From JACKAN01 sp964502735 (GTDB lineage: Bacteria; Bdellovibrionota; Bdellovibrionia; Bdellovibrionales; UBA1609), in NCBI GenBank assembly GCA_964502735.1, contig CAZCYD010000087.1:1-8270 (forward strand): DNA of 8,270 nucleotides, given 5' to 3'. Under the pieces are notes generated by a model. That model worked only from the letters and a program-made list of their open reading frames with translations. It was not told the DNA's origin and did not search any database. Positions 1 to 7,400 of the stretch are shown piece by piece. The first letter of the stretch is position 1. Each line of letters starts with the position of its first letter. The translations under genes were made by a program, and so were the position numbers.

Positions 1-36
1 TTACGCCTCAAGTCATCGCGGTGTAGTTGTCTTTAT

Positions 37-315
37 TTAGGGGGTTGACGGGGTGTAACCCAAATCAATCTCCAAATTAGGTGAGAACAAAGATTGAGCA
101 TAGGAAAGCTTGTAGGCTCCAACAGCTGAAACCTGACCTTTTTTATCTCCAACCGAAGCCTCTAAATCAAAATATCCTGTCAATAGATCGAGTTTTCCAC
201 TCCACGCTTGATTTGGGTAGACGGATAAAAAAGCAAGAACAAAGAGTCCTCTTAGATATTTTAAGATACAAGACTCAACTCTTTGAGAATAAAGCTTATG
301 CCGCAGTAGTTTCAA
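37..315 (-). CDS. short signal-peptide ORF, possible truncated or frameshifted outer-membrane barrel protein
   Basis: I do not recognise a named family. The reading frame has a basic N-terminus, a hydrophobic stretch (LRGLFVLAFLSV) and a likely signal-peptidase site near NQAWSG. About 50 residues follow with the alternating polar/hydrophobic pattern and aromatic/Gly ends of outer-membrane beta strands (for example TGYFDLEASVG and NLEIDLGYT), then the frame stops at 37-39. The start is uncertain. The TTG at 315 has AGGA at 324-327, 8 nt upstream, while the in-frame ATG at 330 has no visible ribosome site. Either start lies inside the 3' end of the FliF/FliG-like gene, out of frame, so translation is probably coupled to it. 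About 92 residues is too short for a barrel. The stop follows a run of five C on the coding strand; one extra C would continue the frame as LNKDNYTAMT before another stop at 8-10. It may therefore be a broken gene, a sequence error at the window edge, or a genuinely short secreted protein. Confidence 0.45.
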   Translation of the reverse strand: MKLLRHKLYSQRVESCILKYLRGLFVLAFLSVYPNQAWSGKLDLLTGYFDLEASVGDKKGQVSAVGAYKLSYAQSLFSPNLEIDLGYTPSTP

Positions 316-1993
316 CTCTGTTTTCCTCATCAGTTGTCGTCGCTGCTGTAGAAAAATCATCCGGATGAGCCTCGCGCAAGGCCTGTAATGTTGAGGCAAT
401 TTGCATGCGAATAGCAGCAACCCTATCTGTAGACGGAGGATTCCTATCAAAATCTTGCAACAATTCTACATAGTAGAATCTTTCTTTACTGTTTAAAAGT
501 GTTTCAATTGAATAACGAACATCCCGAGGAACATTAAATAATGCCAGTGCCCAGTCTCCTATGTCGAACTGTTTAAAAATGGCAGAGATAACTTCTGGTG
601 ATTGTTCAAACAAAAGGTAAAAAGGTGGTCGCAACCTGTAAAGCATAGAGTCTCTTGAAGAAGCTTCGTAAATTTCCTTTTCTGTTCGTATATCAGCCGT
701 TTCAACAAACCTTAAAAGTTCTATATATTTTTTATAAACCTCAAGCACTTCAAATGACTCTAGTGGCTTGGTGTTTAGCGTTCTATCATATATGTCTTTG
801 CAAACATCTTCTGGTATCTCTTGAAACTGTGCTCCCGGGTCCAAAAGAATAGCCCAATTTCCTGGAAATGCCGCCCGAGCCAGAGGCAAAGAAACATACT
901 TTGGCATTGCTCCCAATAGAGCCATAGCTTGATCCAATTTAAGTGCTTTTAAAAATTGAGTCGCCTCCTCTTCCATTCTCCACACTTGAATTAGAAGTTT
1001 TTCCCAGTTCTCCCTGTAGATTATAGACTTTGCTAAAGACAAATCTTCAACTAACTCCAAAGTCTTCATATTTAAATCTCCGGGATTAGTAAAAGCCTCA
1101 AGCCAATGAGTTCCTCGGCTATAAGAAAATAGCTCCTTTTGAAGAGACAGAGGAAACAGAGTCAATAAAGCACCTAAGGCTTGAGGATCTCTACCTCCAA
1201 GATCATCTAATAGCTTCATGTTTTCTAGCCTCAGTAAATCCTTATTTTTAATCAAAGACTCGACTCGATTTAAAATAACTTCTCTTAGCTTAATAGGATC
1301 ATTAAACCGTAAATCTTGACCCCCACTTCCTCCACTGTTCGCATGAGAGTCTTTGAAGTTTGCACTCGATGTCGACTTAGCCAATGCAGGAGCCGATGTG
1401 GACCCGCTATTTTTTAGATAAGCTTGGACATTTTCAAGAGATGCTGAGACCTTCCGAGTCGATAGATAAATTATTAAAAATAAACCCAATAAAAATACTA
1501 TCAATCCAGAGCCTGCAATAAAGCTGTAAAATTTTAGATGGGGAAATAAACTCCACTTTCGACGATTAACTTCGATCTGGTCTCTGGCGGGAATTAGTCT
1601 TAAAATTTGGGTTAAACTAATTTTAGCTTCATCTATTTCTTCTTGACTAAGACTCTCAGGAACTTGCACCGTAACAAATATTTTCTTAACTCTGGTCGAC
1701 AGCGTATATAAAGAAGCTGTAGGATCGTCCCATTCGTCTTTTATATTTTCCTCGTCTAAAGCATAAAATGGCAGGATCTCACCTTTTATGGAATAGGCCT
1801 CCGCACTTACTCGTCTTAAAGGATCAATGCTGACATTAACAGAAAATGGTAATCCAGGGAATCTTGCCTCAAGATAATTATTAGCATCTTTTTTAATTTT
1901 GTCTTCCACCTCTGAAACCCTTGGATGGCGTTCAGCAGCCTGCACGGAAGGTACCGCTAACAATAAAGATATTAAAAGTAAGAGGGACTTCAT
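296..1993 (-). CDS. FliF-FliG-like chimeric membrane rotor protein
   Basis: This 565-residue protein probably forms the rotor-side partner of the adjacent MotAB stator in the inner membrane. Seen in order: a signal peptide (residues 1-19, ending SVQA); a periplasmic region; a segment at about 97-145 (VKKIFVTVQVPESLSQEEI, then LRLIPARDQIEV) that matches the end of the FliF periplasmic region; a membrane segment at about 154-178; a Ser/Gly-rich linker to about 228; helical FliG-middle-like repeats at about 250-320 and 345-385; and a FliG C-terminal-like domain at about 455-540 (AIFKQFDIGDWALALF, then VRYSIETLLNSKERFYYVEL). The tail is low-complexity and Thr/Ala/Glu-rich. In flagella FliF and FliG are separate proteins joined through FliF-C and FliG-N. 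Here those contact parts appear to be replaced by a covalent join, and most of the ring-building part of FliF is absent. The EHPQR motif reads RDPQA at 268-272, and the usual Asp-Asp torque pair reads Gln-Ser at 464-465. The ATG overlaps the motB stop (ATGA), with AGGAGG at 2001-2006, 7 nt upstream. The domain calls are by eye; FliG-C is the strongest. Confidence 0.8.
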   Translation of the reverse strand: MKSLLLLISLLLAVPSVQAAERHPRVSEVEDKIKKDANNYLEARFPGLPFSVNVSIDPLRRVSAEAYSIKGEILPFYALDEENIKDEWDDPTASLYTLSTRVKKIFVTVQVPESLSQEEIDEAKISLTQILRLIPARDQIEVNRRKWSLFPHLKFYSFIAGSGLIVFLLGLFLIIYLSTRKVSASLENVQAYLKNSGSTSAPALAKSTSSANFKDSHANSGGSGGQDLRFNDPIKLREVILNRVESLIKNKDLLRLENMKLLDDLGGRDPQALGALLTLFPLSLQKELFSYSRGTHWLEAFTNPGDLNMKTLELVEDLSLAKSIIYRENWEKLLIQVWRMEEEATQFLKALKLDQAMALLGAMPKYVSLPLARAAFPGNWAILLDPGAQFQEIPEDVCKDIYDRTLNTKPLESFEVLEVYKKYIELLRFVETADIRTEKEIYEASSRDSMLYRLRPPFYLLFEQSPEVISAIFKQFDIGDWALALFNVPRDVRYSIETLLNSKERFYYVELLQDFDRNPPSTDRVAAIRMQIASTLQALREAHPDDFSTAATTTDEENRVETTAA

Positions 1994-2754
1994 GATGGCT
2001 CCTCCTCAGATTTCTCACTGGGCTCAATAACCAAAACAATTTTTCTAGCAAAAGACAAAAGGTCCTTAGCTCCTGTTTCTTTCTCCAATCGACGAAGCTC
2101 ATCATAGGTCATCGATAACTCTCCGTAGCCACCAAGGCGAATTCTGTTCATAGGTATACCTACATCTCTTAATACTCTCATTGCTGAAATAGAACGCAAA
2201 GCTGACAACTCTAAGTTGTCTTTATACCTATGAACAGATCGAACTTTTCTAGTATCCGTAAAGGCTCGTATTCCCAAAGTGTAATTACCTGCATAAGGCA
2301 TGTAAACCTTTACGAATTCTTCCAGAGTTTCACGTCCCTTCTTGTTCAACTCCACCTTTCCTAGTTCAAAAAATGATGTGTTAGGGAAATCAATAATAAT
2401 TTTTTGTCCCATTTTATAAACTTTGCCACGCCACTGACTGACAATGGTTTCATCTATATTTTTTAAAGAGTTCAGTTCTGAAACCCCAACAGAAATTTCA
2501 CTAGCTTTTGCACCCTCTAATAATTGAGTATTTACACTGCTAATTTCACGCTCAACTATAGAAGACTTTTTAAGATCCAATATTAAAGACTGCTGCAATT
2601 CATCTTGCCTCTCCGCATCTGGGTTCACTGTAAAAAAAAGGACAAAGAAAGCTAAGAGCAATGTGACCATATCCCCATAGCTGATAGCCCAAGTTCCTTC
2701 GCTATCAACATCTTCGGCAATTTTATTTTTCGATCTATCAATTCCAAAACTCAT
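1990..2754 (-). CDS. motB: MotB-like stator subunit with OmpA-type peptidoglycan-binding domain
   Basis: This is the peptidoglycan-anchored half of an ion-driven stator (254 residues). Seen: a short cytoplasmic N-terminus; one membrane helix at about 22-44 with the family motif SYGDMVTLLLAFFVLFF, in which Asp28 is the expected ion-carrying residue; a charged linker likely to be helical at about 45-120; and an OmpA/MotB C-terminal domain at about 128-245. The domain contains FFELGKVELNKKG, a TDTRKV segment, the peptidoglycan-contact pattern DNLELSALRS (Asp and Arg kept) and IRLGGYGE. The length is within the normal MotB range. The start codon overlaps the motA stop as ATGA, with a GAGG ribosome site 8 nt upstream, so the two subunits are translationally coupled. 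The next gene overlaps in the same way. The plug helix after the membrane segment is not obvious by eye. ExbD/TolR was considered, but those lack an OmpA domain of this kind. Whether it serves a flagellum or a separate motor cannot be told from this protein alone. Confidence 0.93.
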   Translation of the reverse strand: MSFGIDRSKNKIAEDVDSEGTWAISYGDMVTLLLAFFVLFFTVNPDAERQDELQQSLILDLKKSSIVEREISSVNTQLLEGAKASEISVGVSELNSLKNIDETIVSQWRGKVYKMGQKIIIDFPNTSFFELGKVELNKKGRETLEEFVKVYMPYAGNYTLGIRAFTDTRKVRSVHRYKDNLELSALRSISAMRVLRDVGIPMNRIRLGGYGELSMTYDELRRLEKETGAKDLLSFARKIVLVIEPSEKSEEEPS

Positions 2755-3545
2755 GCCACTGCCTCACTAAAGTTGGCTTGCGATATAACATCTACTCTTT
2801 CATGCACAGCCAACATAGAATTAATAAGCTCCTGGGCCTCAAGTAAACTCACAGATTGACTGGCCAATATCACAGTCTGCATGGCGATCTCAGCTAATTC
2901 TGCTTCTGACTTTGAGATTTTGCGAATCTGCTCACCTGCTGGATTTATAAGTAAGTTAGCCACAAGCAGTCCGTAGAGTGTAGCGACTAGGGCAATAGCC
3001 ATCTTAAATCCTGTCTCTTTGGCTGGCATCCCTTGAGAAACCCCTTTCATCAACTCAACAAGACCAAAAACTGTTCCTGTGAGCCCAAAGGCAGGTGGAT
3101 ACTTTGCGAGCGAGCGGATAGAGTTGGCTATATCCTCATTACTCAGGTTTCTATGATAAATTCTTTCAGAAAGAATTTTCTGAATTTTTTCAGTTGTCAG
3201 CCCCAAGTGAATCAGTTCAAACCCTTCAGATAAAAGTTGAACATGAAAAAAGTTGGAGCTAACATTTTTATGATCTCCACCGGTCTTGCTATTGGCGATG
3301 TGATCTAAACAAGTTTGGGCAAATTCTTTTTTGCTAGGAGAAACATAAAACAAAAGTTTTCCAAAAAAATGCAATATCTCGCGATACTTTGCCCAGGGCA
3401 ATGTAATGATGGCAACGGCAAAAGTGCCTCCCCATACTATACTGAAGGCGACAAGATCCCAGTACTGGTCCGGCCCCTGATTGAGATGGTCCATAGCCAA
3501 AAACAAGGCCGCTGTCGCAAAAATTAAGCCTAGTATATAGTTCAT
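2751..3545 (-). CDS. motA: MotA-like stator subunit
   Basis: This is the multi-helix ion-channel half of the stator (264 residues), in the inner membrane with MotB. Seen: membrane helices at about 3-20, 31-50, 150-168 and 181-201, with a roughly 100-residue cytoplasmic loop between helices 2 and 3. The third helix carries the family signature PPAFGLTGTVFGLVELMKG, with the conserved proline at 150/151. The fourth carries MAIALVATLYGLLVANLLINP, with the second conserved proline at 202. The loop segment LLSEGFELIHLGLTTEKIQKIL fits the MotA pattern of a helix followed by an acidic turn and I-x-x-x-L. The region just before it, where flagellar MotA usually has AR-x-GLLALE with the torque Arg and Glu, reads ANSKTGGDHK instead. 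The start codon shares one base with the upstream stop (TAATG), and AGGGGG at 3552-3557 is a good ribosome site. TolQ/ExbB is less likely because those have three helices and pair with a small TolR/ExbD. Confidence 0.93.
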   Translation of the reverse strand: MNYILGLIFATAALFLAMDHLNQGPDQYWDLVAFSIVWGGTFAVAIITLPWAKYREILHFFGKLLFYVSPSKKEFAQTCLDHIANSKTGGDHKNVSSNFFHVQLLSEGFELIHLGLTTEKIQKILSERIYHRNLSNEDIANSIRSLAKYPPAFGLTGTVFGLVELMKGVSQGMPAKETGFKMAIALVATLYGLLVANLLINPAGEQIRKISKSEAELAEIAMQTVILASQSVSLLEAQELINSMLAVHERVDVISQANFSEAVA

Positions 3546-4186
3546 TAGTTACCCCCTGCTGGAGTTCTAATGGCGTTGAGTTTATTGTACATTCTTTGAG
3601 TTTCTGCGCTGTTTGGGTTTATGTCTAAAGAGCGCTTATAGGACTCTACCGCCAGACCAATTTTTTGGTTGAGATAGTGTACGTTGCCAAGAAGATCAAA
3701 AAGAACACTTATATCCGGGTTTTCTGCGATTAAATTATTGAGGATGCTTTCCGCTTGATCATACTTTTTTTGCTGGATAAGAAAAATAGACTGAGCCACA
3801 TTCCTAGCTACTTTATTGGTATTTTTAGCTTGTTGTTCACAACTGGGAGGAGCCGGCTCTTCTTGAAGTTCCACAGATAAGTCCACATAAGCCGAGAACA
3901 TTAAACTGGGTAGAAAATAAGTCTCTCCTTTGTAGCCCTCTTTTTCCAGCCTTATTTGAACATTAGAATCTCCCCCCGCATTTAACTGTTGTGCTGGTAT
4001 GTTTAGTGGAGTGTTCCCTATTCTCATTTTTTGGTTATTTTTTTGAATAAGAAAAACCGTTGCCCCCTCAGGGTTTGATCTTACATGAGTCAAACTTGAT
4101 GCGCAGGCCGACATAAAGAGGGCCAAAATCATTAACAAACTTATTTTGGGTACTTTGCATATGCCTGTATTTCTTATATTTCTCAT
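3545..4186 (-). CDS. PEGA-domain and TPR lipoprotein, first gene of the motor operon
   Basis: This is a probable periplasmic or outer-membrane-anchored lipoprotein (213 residues). Seen: an N-terminal hydrophobic segment ending in a lipobox-like FMSAC with Cys28; a PEGA-like domain at about 33-95 (VRSNPEGATVFL, then IGNTPLNIP and KEGYKGETYFLP); a Pro/Glu linker containing one further Cys; and two tetratricopeptide-like helical repeats at about 127-207 (KKYDQAESILNNLIAENP and IGLAVESYKRSLDINPNS). PEGA domains are beta-rich modules common in surface and envelope proteins, and TPRs bind other proteins. Together they suggest an envelope scaffold or assembly factor for the MotAB-rotor complex. That role is inferred from its position, one base ahead of motA. 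The residue after Cys28 is Ala, so it lacks the classic inner-membrane-retention Asp. The chosen ATG has only a weak ribosome-site-like AAGAA, and no later ATG leaves a usable signal peptide. I recognise no specific named family. Confidence 0.85.
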   Translation of the reverse strand: MRNIRNTGICKVPKISLLMILALFMSACASSLTHVRSNPEGATVFLIQKNNQKMRIGNTPLNIPAQQLNAGGDSNVQIRLEKEGYKGETYFLPSLMFSAYVDLSVELQEEPAPPSCEQQAKNTNKVARNVAQSIFLIQQKKYDQAESILNNLIAENPDISVLFDLLGNVHYLNQKIGLAVESYKRSLDINPNSAETQRMYNKLNAIRTPAGGN

Positions 4187-4193
4187 GGAATTC

Positions 4194-4221
4194 TTATCGA
4201 AAAATTAACAGTATAAGTTTA
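4194..4221 (-). promoter_or_regulatory. weak sigma-28-like promoter match before the motor operon
   Basis: On the minus strand TAAACTTA (4214-4221) and TTCGATAA (4194-4201) each match 6 of 8 bases of the flagellar sigma-28 elements TAAAGTTT and GCCGATAA. The spacer is 12 nt rather than the usual 11. The -10 element ends only 7 nt before the ATG at 4186, which would make the mRNA almost leaderless. An overlapping TATACT (4210-4215) could serve sigma-70 but has no good -35. In AT-rich DNA such matches arise by chance, so this is tentative. Confidence 0.25.
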
Positions 4222-4272
4222 AAGTCACTACTAAAATCTAGCCCTTTGTCATACATCGAGGCACTCCACTAA

Positions 4273-4301
4273 TTTATAAACTTCCTCTAGAGGGATGAAA
4301 A
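4273..4301 (-). promoter_or_regulatory. candidate sigma-70 promoter with palindromic operator-like spacer
   Basis: On the minus strand TTTTCA (4296-4301, 4 of 6 to TTGACA) and TATAAA (4273-4278, 5 of 6 to TATAAT) are separated by exactly 17 nt. The spacer contains the perfect 10-bp palindrome CCTCTAGAGG at 4284-4293, where a dimeric regulator could block polymerase. It would give a leader of roughly 80 nt before the PEGA/TPR lipoprotein gene and is the best general promoter candidate for the motor operon. Confidence 0.35.
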
Positions 4302-4430
4302 TAAAGTGCCACTAGGGGGGCAATCAAAACTTGATCTGTTAAAATTTGTGACTCTCGAGCAGTTAAACTTATTGTCAAAACTGAATTTATATAAAACGTT
4401 TTCCCTATCTCATTTGTAAGTCCAGAGGTC

Positions 4431-4480
4431 AGTTAAATCCGCGGATAAAATATGTCAAAATTTTATCCGCGGATTTAACT
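4431..4480 (-). terminator. 21-bp perfect inverted repeat, probable terminator hairpin of the large lipoprotein gene
   Basis: The arms 4431-4451 and 4460-4480 are exact reverse complements, leaving an 8-nt loop. The hairpin begins 2 nt after the stop codon of the large lipoprotein gene and lies well upstream of the motor operon. Each arm contains the smaller palindrome ATCCGCGGAT, so the arms could also fold on themselves. No run of T follows on the minus strand (next bases GACCTCTGG), and none follows on the plus strand. A classic rho-independent terminator is therefore not fully met, and it could instead protect the mRNA 3' end or bind a protein. Confidence 0.55.
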
Positions 4481-4482
4481 TA

Positions 4483-7400
4483 TTACCACCAACGTTTGAC
4501 CATGCGAACAATATGGTTATTTCTGTCAGCAATATAGAGATTACCTGAAGAGTCAAAAGCCAGACCATAAGGAGTGTAAAGATAACTGGACGTCGCATGA
4601 ACTCCTTCTTGTTCTGTATGAGAAGGCGTGCCGGCCTTTGTTTGATCACCATCTGGCCGCCCCGCTAACATTGTCGTCGTAGGAATGGGGTTATCCCGAT
4701 CCCTACACTGAACATTGTGAGACCCCTGCCAGCCATCAGTAGAGTGTCCACTAGAAAAGCAAATTTGATTGTCAAAAGCCGCCACAGCATAACCGTAACC
4801 GCCACCAGTATACACTGTTCCAATTTGACCGTTGGCGATGGTAATACCCGAAATCACAACATCACTACCACTTAGATTCACATATTTTAATTTGTTGGTA
4901 GATTGGTTGGTTTGATCAGCGATAAAAAAGTTGGTGGGGTGTCTAGGGTCCATAGTGATGCTCGAAGGAAATCGCAAACGGACAGCCCCACCTGTTGCCA
5001 CCCCATTTACGTCCTGTGCATTCCCACAAGACCCAATGTACTGAGAGAGTGTTCCATCTGGAGTCACTCTCAAAATGCAATGATCTTGAGTCGCCGCTAT
5101 ATAAATGTTGGTACCATCAGAGGCCAGACCCTCAGGGCGATTTATGCGGGCTGATCGCGCAGGCCCCCCATTTCCAGTTAGTGATCCACAACCGCTTATA
5201 TAATCGCCAGCTATTGTACTAACTTTATTAGGCATGATGCTGGTATTAAAAATAGTCTGTGAAGACCCCGAACGGTTATAGGCTCGTATTAAGCAGTTCT
5301 GATTAGCTGCGCTACCCTGTTGGTTATCCGCATAAAGCAAAGCATTTCCATGTATGGCCAACCCAAAAGAACCTCTAAGCCTAGCAACTGTTGGCTCCTC
5401 GTCTTCATTATTTGCATTCCCCGCAATTCCTGCTGCTCCAATCACTGTATTATCCGCACCGCTTTCTAGGTTGACCCCTCTGACTATAAAATTTGAACGA
5501 TCTGAAACTAACAATTGATTAGTCAAGGGGTCATACAAAAGCTTGGTTGGATTATTCAACTTTACGATTGTTGCTGGAGAATTCGACCCTCCCGCATATC
5601 CATACATCTCGCCCTCACCAATAAGTCCCGTTACAGCCCCATTGGCAGTAGAAATGTTCAGAGTTCGAATCCTAAAATTTAGCCTGTCAGCCAATATAAA
5701 TTCTGTGCCACTGGAATTCACAGTGGCTCCCCATGGTTCATTAGTGGGATTATTTCTTGCCGGAGTTGAGCCGCCCCCATAACCTGCCTCAGTTGTCGAA
5801 TGCCAAACGTAATCTCCATTGTATGGTGATACCTCTTGACCACCTAGAGTCACTGATGAGGCCGTATTATTTAAGAATGTAGTTCTATCGTGATCTCTAT
5901 TAGTTACAAAAAAACCAAGAACAGAGCCTGCATTTTCCCAAACTGCTAAACCTCTTGGCTGTTGAAATCTAAGTGCACTATATACACCTGTGTTGGTACC
6001 ACAGGAGGCTCCTCCGGTTAGGGTCCCCACTTGACCAGCATTTACAGTAACGGCTCCGCCCATATAACTACGGTTGCTAGCGGTATTGTTAACTATACGA
6101 AGTCGGCAATTGGCACCAGACTCCACAAAGTAGACAACTCCTTGGCTATCTATAGTCAGTGCAAAAGGGTTACTTCCTCTTGTTCCCGAATTGCCAACAG
6201 CTCCATTCGCAGAGCCACTATCACCACTCGTATTTCCAACCATATAGTGACCTGTCCAATTTGTAGGATCGGGGTCACTTAAATCAAACATCTTTATCTG
6301 ATGATTAGCATGAATGGCCACGTACAAATACTTTCTGACCGGATCATAAGCTAAATTGGCGGGGTTATTACACCTGTGACCTGTTGCCGAGTCTCCCTCT
6401 GCCCCCATAGGGTTCCCATTACCCCCATGGCATATATCGTGGGTGACTTGCCCTGTACTATCAATTCGAATAACTTTGTGGTCGCTCCACAAAGAAACAA
6501 ATAGATTTTCTCCAATAGGGTCCCAGGCTACTCCGTAAGGGTTTCTCGGTTTGTAATGATTGTTTGATGAAAGCTCAGGACCCAACCCAGTAGAACCATT
6601 CCCAATAATGGCTACAAACTGTCCTGGCGCTACAGTTTTTCCTAAACGAGTAATTGGTAGGGCTGATCTATTAAAAAACCATACAACATGATTAATATCA
6701 TCCGTTACAAAAAGGTTTCCAGATCCATCATCAATTACATCTGTGGGTCTGATCTTAATTTTTTCGTTATCCGATGCAGGATAAAGTCCGTTGCCGTACC
6801 CAGGACTACCAAGAATTGTGCAGATCTGACCTGCCGTTAGATCATTACAGACCGAACTAAAATAGTTAATATTAATAGTCCAAGATTGTTGAGCCGTTTC
6901 AACACCATCAGAGGCTGAAACCATCAGGGTGTGAGTACCTACAAGGCCTGCAGAGGGAGAAAGAATAGCCTGATGCCCTGACCCTGTTGCTGAGGCAGAT
7001 ATTGCTACACTAGGAAGGCCATTTAAAGTCCAAGAGTATGAAATCGGATCACCATTTTCATCGCTTCCGTTTATAGAAAATGTTTTCAAACTTTGATAAT
7101 TGATTTTTGTAGTAGAGCCAGTAGAGGGAGATGGAGCAGACAACACTGGAGGAGCATTTCTTTTTACAAGAAAATCACGACTATCACTACTGTCAGCATC
7201 AGAAACTACCGCAGTTAAAGTGTGTTCTCCAACAACCAAGCTCGCCGCATTTAATGTAATAAAAGACGTGCTTTCTCCGGGAATGGGAGTGCCGTTCAAC
7301 CGCCACTCATAACTCAAAGGATCCTTCCCTGTTGCGCTGACAGAAAATAGCTGACTACCAGAGCTTGGAATTATAATGGGCGATCCCAATGGAGTGTAAG

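Noticed and set aside
1..39. TGA read as tryptophan to rescue the terminal ORF
   Set aside because: The other genes use TGA as a normal stop at ATGA junctions, so recoding is unlikely; a frameshift or sequence error is simpler.
81..368. Plus-strand ORF of 95 residues opposite the operon end
   Set aside because: It is antisense to the FliG-like gene tail and the signal-peptide ORF, with no domain features.
2751..3545. TolQ/ExbB (Tol-Pal, Ton or Agl-type) assignment for the channel subunit
   Set aside because: Four membrane helices, the MotA-type third and fourth helix signatures, and a MotB partner with an OmpA domain fit MotA better.
4373..4378. Perfect TTGACA on the minus strand as a -35 box
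   Set aside because: No acceptable -10 hexamer occurs 16-18 nt downstream.
4455..4652. Minus-strand ORF of 65 residues overlapping the end of the large lipoprotein gene
   Set aside because: It lies in another frame of a well-supported gene, runs through the hairpin, and has no domain or ribosome-site support.
4903..5222. Two overlapping plus-strand ORFs inside the large lipoprotein gene
   Set aside because: They are antisense to clear NHL-blade coding sequence and their translations look like random composition.
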